Shown: piece after piece, positions 26,271 through 33,737 of the stretch
How positions within the stretch are numbered: position 1 is the stretch's first letter
Layout of the letters: each line of letters starts with the position of its first letter
Assembly (NCBI GenBank): GCA_030145395.1
Contig: JAQYVR010000158.1
Coordinates: 1 to 33,737, forward strand
DNA: 33,737 nt
Direction: 5' to 3'
Origin: Desulfobacteria bacterium
GTDB taxonomy: Bacteria > Desulfobacterota > Desulfobacteria > Desulfobacterales > C00003060
Made by a program: the position numbers and the translations under genes
The notes under the pieces: model-generated
Told to the model about the DNA's origin: nothing
What the model saw: only the letters and a program-made list of their open reading frames with translations
Databases searched by the model: none

Positions 26271-27479
26271 ATGCGTCCCAGACAGAAAAAGCAGATCAAG
26301 AGACAAAGGCAGGATGGCATCAGAAATCAGTTCCCCACTCTGAGTCGGATATGGCGCCGCTTTCTGGGGAGCGGGACCTGGCCGGTCGTGTTCGTTATCA
26401 TCTCTATCTTTTTGCTCACATCTGTGACTATTTTGGTTCTTGAGTATGACGTGAACCAGGGTTTTCGCAGCTTTGGTGACGTTGTTTGGTGGACCATAGT
26501 TACAGCATCAACCGTGGGCTATGGCGACAAGGTGCCGGCAACCGCGGGAGGACGGGTGATAGCTATCATAGTAATAGTTATCGGCGTGCTCACGGCAAGT
26601 ATCGTGACCGGCAGAATTGCCTCATGGCTGGTGGAATGGAAAATAAAGGAGGGGAGGGGTTTGGCTACTCAAAAGAAACTAAGAAACCACCTCGTAATAA
26701 CCGGCTGGAAAAACGACATGGCCAACTTCTTGATGGGCATCCTTAGGGCCAATCCAAAACTGACCTCCGAGGATATCGTCCTTGTCAGTATGGTTAAGCC
26801 GGCTGCAATAGAGAATCTTCGATCCGTACCTGAATTGCAGAACATAGGCTTTGTCCGGGGCGAGTATGTAGATGAGGCGGTGCTTCATCGGGCCAACATC
26901 AGGAGGGCGGCCAAGATACTGGTTCTGGCTGACAGCAGTATTGACGCCAGCCCGCAGGAGATCGACTCGCGAACAGTGATGACTGCCCTAACGATTAAAT
27001 CGATTTCCAAGGATATTTATACGTGCGTTGAATTGATTGATTCCAAGTTCGAACGCTATCTGCGAAGTGTTCACTGTGACGAGGTGTTTTTATCCAGACA
27101 TCACAATCGGATTCTTCTGGCCAACGCCTCTGCCGAGTCCGGTGTTTCCCACATTATTAGCAACCTCCTTGATATGGAACATAACCGCTTAGTGACAAGG
27201 GAACTCCCGGCTCGGTTTGTCGGGGAAACCTTCGCCAGCCTCAGCCAGCACTTCATGGAGGCTGAAAGCGGCATCTTAATCGGCGTTCTGGAAAACATCG
27301 GAAACATCTATACGCGCAAGAAAGAAGCATTACGCATGGCACAAAGGACCCCCGATCTTTCCCGATTGGTTGCCAACCTCCAAGAGGTAAAGAAGCTGCG
27401 GGGCAACCACCCGGTATTTAACCCCGGCCCTGATTACGAGATCAAACCATATTCCAGGGCCATACTGATACAGACATAA
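26271..27479 (+). CDS. Potassium channel-like protein (two TM segments plus pore) with RCK/TrkA-N-type cytoplasmic domain
   Basis: WWTIVTASTVGYGDKVPAT selectivity filter; hydrophobic segments either side; NHLVITGWKNDMANFLMGILRANP Rossmann-like RCK. Confidence 0.9.
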   Translation: MRPRQKKQIKRQRQDGIRNQFPTLSRIWRRFLGSGTWPVVFVIISIFLLTSVTILVLEYDVNQGFRSFGDVVWWTIVTASTVGYGDKVPATAGGRVIAIIVIVIGVLTASIVTGRIASWLVEWKIKEGRGLATQKKLRNHLVITGWKNDMANFLMGILRANPKLTSEDIVLVSMVKPAAIENLRSVPELQNIGFVRGEYVDEAVLHRANIRRAAKILVLADSSIDASPQEIDSRTVMTALTIKSISKDIYTCVELIDSKFERYLRSVHCDEVFLSRHHNRILLANASAESGVSHIISNLLDMEHNRLVTRELPARFVGETFASLSQHFMEAESGILIGVLENIGNIYTRKKEALRMAQRTPDLSRLVANLQEVKKLRGNHPVFNPGPDYEIKPYSRAILIQT

Positions 27480-27496
27480 CCGGCAGGATTAGGATC

Positions 27497-28021
27497 ATGG
27501 ATGAAAGATCAATCGTTGAGAAGTTGAGAAAGATTGAATTGTTTCAAGGCATCAAGGATGATGATGAAAGACTGACTAAGGTGTCAGGAATCGTCTCCGT
27601 CCGGCGATGCAAGGCAGGTCACCAAGTCATTACTGAAGGTGAAGCCGGAAGAGAGTTCTTCGTCTTGAACAAAGGCACTGTGGATGTCCTCAAACGCACC
27701 CTCGAAAACGATGTCTTCACAATCGTTACACTAACGGATGAGGAAGATGTGTTTTTTGGCGAACTGGCGCTAATGGACGATGAACTCCGCTCGGCTTCCG
27801 TGACTGCCAATACGGATTGTGAGTTTCTGGTGATCAACCGTGATGACTTTGACCGTTTGGGTGAAAAGGATCCGAGATTGGGCCTGCTCGTCACAAGAGC
27901 AGTGGGCCGTGCACTGTCGACAAGACTTAGAAAGACGAACGAAGATCTGATCACCCTGTTCGAAGCACTTGTTGGAGAGGTGGCCGAAAGTGGTAACTTG
28001 GAGGAGCCGGGTGAGGATTAA
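27497..28021 (+). CDS. Cyclic nucleotide-binding domain protein
   Basis: LRKIELFQGI...GHQVITEGEAGREFFVLNKGTVDVL...FFGELALMDDELRSASVTANTDCEFLVINRDDF. Confidence 0.9.
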   Translation: MDERSIVEKLRKIELFQGIKDDDERLTKVSGIVSVRRCKAGHQVITEGEAGREFFVLNKGTVDVLKRTLENDVFTIVTLTDEEDVFFGELALMDDELRSASVTANTDCEFLVINRDDFDRLGEKDPRLGLLVTRAVGRALSTRLRKTNEDLITLFEALVGEVAESGNLEEPGED

Positions 28022-28023
28022 AG

Positions 28024-28196
28024 ATGGACGGTTTCGTAAGAAGTTCACCTGCGGCGTTGCGGTTGTCTGCAAGCAAAGCCACCTGCTTCGCAGGTTGCTG
28101 TCTATGCCTCTTTCGTCATTGCAACGTACTATAAGTACGCCTCATTCCTCAAGACTCGCACGCCTTGCATCTGGAACTCCTTACGAAGCCGTCCAT
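28024..28196. mobile_element. MITE-like intergenic element with 23-bp terminal inverted repeats
   Basis: Left atggacggtttcgtaagaagttc; right gaactccttacgaagccgtccat (21/23 complementary); internal hairpins ACCTGC-TTC-GCAGGT and CGTACT-ATA-AGTACG; no ORF. Confidence 0.8.
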
Positions 28197-28335
28197 TTGA
28201 TGACTTTTTGCGAGTCCATCAAGATTAAAGGATTTGGAGGAGGTCTCTGATTGCCGACTGATCACTGGCTGCTGGTCCCCGATATGTCGGGATTTCCGCT
28301 CCGCTCCAAAAATCGTTAATTGCAAGTCTTCAATG

Positions 28336-28992
28336 CTACAACCCGTATTTGATGGCGTAGGCAATGATTTTTATATATTCTGTAAAGATGTACATGACGT
28401 AATCTTCTTCTTCCGCAAAAAAATCCTCGAGGGGCCTGTCGGGAAATGAAGGACACGACAGGACCTTCACCGTCTCATCTCGAAAGACCATGTCGAAGAC
28501 TATCCTGAAACGACGGGCATGGGGCGCATCAGTCACCACAAGGACCGATTGAAAGGGCCGCTCTTTCCAGTGGGCATACAGGAGCGTGCAATCGGTCAAG
28601 CTGCTCAGTGAACCTTCCAGGATAGTGAGCTTCTCCATGGGCAGCTTGTCTTTTCGGAACACTTCTCTCAAAACCGAAACCCATGAGCAATCCGTCATCC
28701 CGTAGATTTCCCGGAACTCTTTCGTTACAGGGGAGAGCTTTGGAGCCGTTGTAATCAGCCGTTCGCCCCACCCGTCCTGTAGCAGGTGCACCGCGTAAAC
28801 GAAGTTCGTGTCTATGCGACTGGCTGGTGCAAATATAACATCGCATTTTTCAAGAGAGTCTTGTTTGCCGAGAAAACTGCCGAGGCTTTTTGCGATGGGG
28901 AACCGATAGTGGAAGATCAGGAATACAAGGAAAACTACAGTGAGGAGGCCAGCCCAGAATCTTCTGCTCTTCATCGAGTAGCAGATGCCCAA
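28336..28992 (-). CDS. YdcF/SanA-like (DUF218) membrane-anchored protein
   Basis: N-terminal TM segment FWAGLLTVVFLVFLIFHYRF; CDVIFAPASRIDTNFVYAVHLLQDGWGERLITTAPK; LVVTDAPHARRFRIVFDMVF. Confidence 0.7.
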   Translation of the reverse strand: MGICYSMKSRRFWAGLLTVVFLVFLIFHYRFPIAKSLGSFLGKQDSLEKCDVIFAPASRIDTNFVYAVHLLQDGWGERLITTAPKLSPVTKEFREIYGMTDCSWVSVLREVFRKDKLPMEKLTILEGSLSSLTDCTLLYAHWKERPFQSVLVVTDAPHARRFRIVFDMVFRDETVKVLSCPSFPDRPLEDFFAEEEDYVMYIFTEYIKIIAYAIKYGL

Positions 28993-29062
28993 TCTCAGCG
29001 CTCAGCAGATGCCCGCCCGAATCAGGTTACTTCGAGCGGGCACCTTGCGTAAGCGACAGATA

Positions 29063-29737
29063 TTATAGTTTTGACATAAGCTCCGCTGTCACATCTTGAA
29101 CACTCGGAGCCCCGTCCAGTATGACATATTTTATCTTGCTCTCTCTGTCAGCCAGATCCTTAAAATAATAGGAAGAGGCCAAAGTGCCTGTTTCTGCATC
29201 GTAATAGATGCTGTGGCGTTTGTCGATGGCGCCTTCGTCCTGGTCATCGGCGCGTTCTGTGAGGTCCCCGCCGCAAACCCGGCATTTGTCCCCGTCCGGC
29301 TTGATGGCGTCGATAAATTTATTATTAGGATGGTTGTTGTCGTTTGCGCACAGTCGCCGGCCCATGATCCGATTCTTTGCAATCTGTTTATCCAGCAGGA
29401 CCTCTATGACAACGTTCAGGTCAAGGCCTGCGGTTTTGAGAGCCTCATCGAGTTTTATGGCCTGATTCTTGTTTCTGGGGAATCCGTCCAACAGCCAGCC
29501 ATTCGCACAATCGTCTTGTTGTAGGCGGTCCAAAATCATAGGGATGGTGATGTCATCAGGCACGAGATCTCCTCGGTCAATGTATTCTTTGGCCTTGGCA
29601 CCCAACTCGGTACCTTTGGAGATATTTTCCCGGAAGATTGCTCCCGATTCAATGTGGGGAAGGTTGTATTTATCCTTAACAATCGCACCTTGTGTCCCCT
29701 TGCCACTGCCGTTCGGTCCAAACATTAGAATGTTCAT
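29063..29737 (-). CDS. adk: Adenylate kinase with Cys-containing lid insertion
   Basis: MNILMFGPNGSGKGTQGAIVKDKYNLPHIESGAIFRENI; WLLDGFPRNKNQA; lid RRLCANDNNHPN...KCRVCGGDLTERADDQDE. Confidence 0.88.
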   Translation of the reverse strand: MNILMFGPNGSGKGTQGAIVKDKYNLPHIESGAIFRENISKGTELGAKAKEYIDRGDLVPDDITIPMILDRLQQDDCANGWLLDGFPRNKNQAIKLDEALKTAGLDLNVVIEVLLDKQIAKNRIMGRRLCANDNNHPNNKFIDAIKPDGDKCRVCGGDLTERADDQDEGAIDKRHSIYYDAETGTLASSYYFKDLADRESKIKYVILDGAPSVQDVTAELMSKL

Positions 29738-29976
29738 ATACCTCTCCTTTCTTATAAAGTTTCTATATGAAGTATGAATTGAGAATACGGCCGGGCTGCG
29801 GATTCACTCACAGACATAATATGAAGGTTTGAGCTAACCGCAATGCTTCCCCTATAAGAACCCGTGAATTTTGTCAAGGAATTTACAGGGGAAAGACCCG
29901 CGGAATGCTCGTGTTGACAGGTGTGTGCCAGCCTGTTAAGTGAGGACAAATTTCGCTCTTAAGGAAATCTCCAGCT

Positions 29977-31029
29977 GTGATAACATTAAAAAATCTCCTT
30001 GAGTCGGGTCCTGTAAAAGCCGCGGCTGCCTGTAGGATCGATTGTGGCGGGACCCTTGATATCAAAACCTTTTATTATCCGCTGCATTATTTGTCTCCGT
30101 GTACCTTCAATATTGCCCTTGGCATGAAGACCCGGGTTAGGCTTCTTCCTTACAGTTCCGGTGAAATAAGGGTCTCTTCAAGCGGCTTTAGTGCTGAAGC
30201 GCACGCGGCTGACAAGGCTCCCTTCAGTGGCCCGTTAGGTTTGGTTTTTGCCATCGCGACCTATTTCAGGGTTGGGGGCGTGCATATCGAGATCACATCC
30301 AAGTCGCCCCCAAGAAGTGCCCTTGGAGGTTCTTCCACAGCGGCTGTAGCCGTAATCGGGGCTCTGGCAAATGCCTTGACAGGGAAGGGCGTCGCCCCAA
30401 TGAGCACAGAGCAAATCGTGCTCTTAGCCCACTCAATTGAGGAATCAGTTGCGGGGATTCCTTGTGGGATGCAGGATCAGTTGGCCGCAGCCTACGGGGG
30501 CGTCCACGCCTGGTATTGGCCTGGAATTCCCGGGGAACCCCGTTTCAAGAGGACCGAGGTTCTGAAGAAGAAGGATTACGCCATACTGGAGAAACACCTG
30601 CTGATTGCCTACTGCGGTGTGCCTCATCATTCGCATGACATTAACAGCAAGTGGATTGAGCAGTTTGTGATGGGTAGGGGAAGGCATCTTTGGCCGGAAA
30701 TTGTCTCCTGCACAAAGGAATTCGTTGAATCCATTATGATCAGGGATTGGGGTGCAGCTGTGTGGGCTATGAATAGGGAGGTCGAAATAAGAAGAAAAAT
30801 GACGCCCGAGGTCTTTGACGAAATAGGCGTGGCACTCCTTGAGCAAGCCTTGTCCGGCAGTTGCGGAGCAAGGTTTACGGGTTCTGGAGGTGGAGGATGC
30901 ATCTGGGCTTTGGGTGAAGAGGAAGATATTCGTACCTTAGAGCCGGAGTGGGCCGATATATTATCTGGGAGGCAAGGTGCGAAGCTGCTTGATGTGAAAA
31001 TAGATCCGAAAGGATTAGAAGTGACCTGA
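29977..31029 (+). CDS. GHMP-family sugar kinase-like protein
   Basis: RIDCGGTLDI; SPPRSALGGSSTAAVAVIGAL (PxxxGLGSS-type ATP motif); GSCGARFTGSGGGGCIWAL; GTG start. Confidence 0.82.
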   Translation: MITLKNLLESGPVKAAAACRIDCGGTLDIKTFYYPLHYLSPCTFNIALGMKTRVRLLPYSSGEIRVSSSGFSAEAHAADKAPFSGPLGLVFAIATYFRVGGVHIEITSKSPPRSALGGSSTAAVAVIGALANALTGKGVAPMSTEQIVLLAHSIEESVAGIPCGMQDQLAAAYGGVHAWYWPGIPGEPRFKRTEVLKKKDYAILEKHLLIAYCGVPHHSHDINSKWIEQFVMGRGRHLWPEIVSCTKEFVESIMIRDWGAAVWAMNREVEIRRKMTPEVFDEIGVALLEQALSGSCGARFTGSGGGGCIWALGEEEDIRTLEPEWADILSGRQGAKLLDVKIDPKGLEVT

Positions 31030-31187
31030 TGTTGACGTCGCCTTCTCTCGTACATATGTTTATAGTGTTATGGCCCAAACGATCTTGATTTAAGGGAACG
31101 CGAAGGCGCCAAGGAGTTCCGGCATTAAGAAATGCCTGTTTGGGCAATCTGCTGGCGACAATACGAGAATAGTTACAGGAGGACTTC

Positions 31188-31496
31188 ATGTTCGGATTAG
31201 GCGTACCAGAACTGCTGATCATTGCGCTGCTCATCCTTCTCTTCTTCGGAGCCAAACGTCTTCCAGGCATAGGGACTGGACTTGGCAAGACCGTGAAGGA
31301 GATTCGTGATATCAAGAAGGACATGAGCCCAGACAAAAAAACAGGAAAAGAGACTGAGTCAGCTGAAGATCCTGGATCGGAAAAGAAATCGCTTGAGGGC
31401 AAGCTGGCCGAAAAAGTGATTGACCGGGTTCCGGGTATAGGGCAGGCCAGGAAGCTCAAGGACAAGGCTGAAAAGATCAAAAAGTTCGTCAGTTGA
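31188..31496 (+). CDS. tatA: Twin-arginine translocase TatA/E-like subunit
   Basis: MFGLGVPELLIIALLILLFFGAKRLPGIGTGLGKTVKEIRDIKKDM: single TM, FGxxxLP and amphipathic helix. Confidence 0.92.
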   Translation: MFGLGVPELLIIALLILLFFGAKRLPGIGTGLGKTVKEIRDIKKDMSPDKKTGKETESAEDPGSEKKSLEGKLAEKVIDRVPGIGQARKLKDKAEKIKKFVS

Positions 31497-32374
31497 AAAA
31501 AACACATATTCTAATCAATCCTGTTGCGGGCGGCAGGAAATGCAAGAAGCAGTATCCTGCCGTGGTGCGCCGGCTGGGCGAGTCAGGGGTGACATGTGAT
31601 GTGACGGTCAGCCAATATCCCGGGCAAATGACTGACTTAGCAAGCGGACTTGCCGCCCGAGGCTGTGAAACCGTTGTTGTCTGTGGGGGTGACGGGACAG
31701 TCAATGAGGTGATCAACGGGATAGCTGGTACAGACACAGCTTTGGGGGTTGTGCCTCTGGGCACTGCAAATGATTTTGCGGCCAACATGGGCATAAAAGA
31801 CATTAACAGTGCCTGCGCCGCCATCACGCAAAGACAAACGAAAAAGATAGACTTGGTTAGAGTCAATCATGACAAGTTCTTTGCCGGCACAGCGTGTCTG
31901 GGCTTTGATGCAGAGGTGGCTGCTTTCGCCAGAAGTAGACGGGTAAACCCCTTTTTGATGCACGTTGCTGGCGGTTTGTTCAAGTTTTTTTCGTATAGGC
32001 CAAAGACTGTAGAACTCAGATTTGATGGGCAGAAGTGTTTTGGGGATATCTTCCTTGTGGCCTTCAGCAATATCAGGTCGTATGCCAAAGGTATGCTCAT
32101 TACACCTGAGGCCGAATATGATGATGCCCGGCTGGACATCTGTGTTGTCAAGGCGATGCCTAAACGTAAGGTCCTTTCTATCTTTCCTTCGGTTTACAAG
32201 GGAAAACATGTAAAGCGCAAGGGAGTCACGCTGTATCGGACGGAGGCCGTATTTATTCAATCCATGGGTCCGATGGACTTATACGCCGACGGAGACTTTA
32301 TAGCTTCGACCCCGGTTCGCCTGGAGGTGGTACCAAAATGCCTCGAGGTGATTATGGGCCCCTCTCCTTCCTAG
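31493..32374 (+). CDS. Diacylglycerol/lipid kinase family protein (YegS/BmrU-like)
   Basis: HILINPVAGGRKCKKQYPAVVRRL; VVVCGGDGTVNEVINGI; LGVVPLGTANDFAANMGI; overlaps the tatA stop. Confidence 0.9.
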   Translation: MKKTHILINPVAGGRKCKKQYPAVVRRLGESGVTCDVTVSQYPGQMTDLASGLAARGCETVVVCGGDGTVNEVINGIAGTDTALGVVPLGTANDFAANMGIKDINSACAAITQRQTKKIDLVRVNHDKFFAGTACLGFDAEVAAFARSRRVNPFLMHVAGGLFKFFSYRPKTVELRFDGQKCFGDIFLVAFSNIRSYAKGMLITPEAEYDDARLDICVVKAMPKRKVLSIFPSVYKGKHVKRKGVTLYRTEAVFIQSMGPMDLYADGDFIASTPVRLEVVPKCLEVIMGPSPS

Positions 32375-32519
32375 TTCCCATCCATTTTTTCCTGCCTACG
32401 AAACCCTGTCCCGCGTTTTTGCCCCTGAAAATCCCGTCTCAAGGCCCATGCGGGAGCTTATTCTATCGCTATCTCTTGGAATATTAATTGGTTAGCGTGG
32501 TCCGACCGTGTTTTTCACC

Positions 32520-32547
32520 TTGACTGTAATCCCATCTTGACTATATT
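32520..32547 (+). promoter_or_regulatory. Candidate sigma70-type promoter for the downstream Fe-S gene
   Basis: TTGACT, 16 nt, TATATT, about 22 nt upstream of the ATG at 32569. Confidence 0.45.
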
Positions 32548-32568
32548 GGTATTGCCTATGAGGACAAC

Positions 32569-33696
32569 ATGGAAATAGACATCTACAAGAAGTTGGCCAA
32601 GTATCTGGACAAACTCCCCGGCGGCTTTCCTTCGACCGAAACAGGTGTGGAGCTGCGGATCCTTCGTCGGCTCTTCACTCCCGAGGAAGCGGAGTTTGCC
32701 CTGCACCTTACCCTGATCCCTGAGGAACCCCACGTTATCGCCCGCCGGGCCAGAATAACGACCGAAGAGGCCTCCCGGCGTTTGGAGGAGATGGCCGGTA
32801 AGGGTCTCATCTACAGTATGGGGCCGAAAAGAGGAGCAACAAAATACATGGCCTCTCAGTACGTCATCGGAATCTGGGAGTACCACGTAAACGATCTGGA
32901 CGAGGGACTCATCCGCGACATGAGCGAGTACTTTCCCACCCTGATGAATGTGGAGACCTGGAAAAAGGCCCCTCAGCTGCGCACGATACCCGTTGGCCGA
33001 AGTATTGATGTCGAGCTTGCAGTGCTGCCCTATGAGAAGGCAGAGGAGCTTGTAGGGGCCCATAAAAAATTCCTGGTTGCCCCCTGCATTTGCCGCAGGG
33101 AGCACAAAATGGTCGGAAAGGGCTGCAAAAAGCCCGAGGAATCATGCCTTGTTTTCGGGACAGGAGCCGATTACTACGAACGAAACGGGCTTGGCCGAGT
33201 CATCGATAGAGAAGAAGCCCTGAAGATTCTGAAAAAGGCCGATAAAGCGGGGTTGGTGCTGCAGCCCAGCAACGCTCAGAAGATCGTCAATATATGCTGC
33301 TGCTGCGGTTGCTGCTGCCAGGTCCTCAAAACCCTTAAGAGGTATCCGAAGCCGGCAAGCCTCTTTTCCACTCCGTTCGTCGCAACGAGCAATTCGGACA
33401 CGTGTGAGGGCTGCGGCGTCTGCGTCAAGCGTTGTCAGATGGATGCTTTGCGACTGGAAGATGCTGTGGCCGTGCTGGACATTGACCAATGCATAGGCTG
33501 CGGGCTGTGCGTCTCCACCTGTCCCACGGAATCTCTCACTCTGGCGCGTAAGCCCGAATCCGATCAGGCAAGTGTTCCCGGGAACATGATCGAAGCCTAT
33601 GTGAAACTGGGACGGGAGCGTGGAAAGCTGTCAAGTTTCAGCCTGGTTCAGATGCGGATGAAATCGAAGCTGGACAGGCTTCTGGCGTCGAAGTAA
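32569..33696 (+). CDS. Cys-rich 4Fe-4S ferredoxin-domain protein with winged-helix-like N-terminus
   Basis: LHLTLIPEEPHVIARRARITTEEASRRLEEMAGKGLIYSMGPKRG; CICRREHKMVGKGC; ICCCCGCCCQ; CEGCGVCVKRC and CIGCGLCVSTC ferredoxin motifs. Confidence 0.85.
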   Translation: MEIDIYKKLAKYLDKLPGGFPSTETGVELRILRRLFTPEEAEFALHLTLIPEEPHVIARRARITTEEASRRLEEMAGKGLIYSMGPKRGATKYMASQYVIGIWEYHVNDLDEGLIRDMSEYFPTLMNVETWKKAPQLRTIPVGRSIDVELAVLPYEKAEELVGAHKKFLVAPCICRREHKMVGKGCKKPEESCLVFGTGADYYERNGLGRVIDREEALKILKKADKAGLVLQPSNAQKIVNICCCCGCCCQVLKTLKRYPKPASLFSTPFVATSNSDTCEGCGVCVKRCQMDALRLEDAVAVLDIDQCIGCGLCVSTCPTESLTLARKPESDQASVPGNMIEAYVKLGRERGKLSSFSLVQMRMKSKLDRLLASK

Positions 33697-33737
33697 TCCA
33701 GCTGCGGATTGACCGCAGCCGGTATCAACCCCCTCCA

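Noticed and set aside
29013-29043. GCCCGCCCGAA...TTCGAGCGGGC hairpin between the YdcF-like gene and adk as a terminator
   Set aside because: Stem is plausible (6+4 bp) but lacks a U-tract on either strand; evidence insufficient.

Overview
The window is densely coded and looks like a chromosomal segment from an anaerobic, probably Desulfobacterota-type bacterium. That lineage is inferred from gene content; no rRNA or marker gene is present. From left to right it carries: the 3' end of hdrA with a group 3c-type [NiFe] hydrogenase operon (mvhD, mvhG, mvhA) and a TusA-like gene; a cytoplasmic Cys-rich/HAMP-like/PAS hybrid histidine kinase; a Cys-rich PAS protein; an MBL-fold hydrolase; a divergently oriented 2-oxoacid:ferredoxin oxidoreductase operon (delta, alpha, beta, gamma) with ACT and MTH938-like genes; a molybdenum-cofactor cluster (mobA, mobB, moaE-like, moaC, fdhD, moeA); an mpl gene overlapping a giant Rossmann-PAS-histidine kinase-receiver protein; sdhCAB followed by a K+ channel and a separate cyclic-nucleotide-binding protein; a YdcF-like gene; adk; a GHMP kinase; tatA; a lipid kinase; and a Cys-rich ferredoxin-like protein. 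The most interesting non-coding signal is a family of three copies (about 1673-1794, 4607-4763, 13722-13879) of a 120-160 nt element. It consists of GNRA-type hairpins and GC hairpins with compensatory changes between copies. Each copy follows a (T/G)TGAC pentamer, ends in GGGCGGGGAGGCTTCA, and lies just past a stop codon; one copy supplies the C-terminus and stop of mobB. It may be a non-autonomous IS200/IS605-like element and/or a structured RNA. Other repeats include two TIR-bearing MITE-like elements, a 38-nt direct repeat flanking the PAS/MBL block, and several intergenic inverted repeats. No CRISPR, rRNA, tRNA, prophage or transposase gene was seen. All calls come from reading the sequence and the supplied ORFs; no searches were run.
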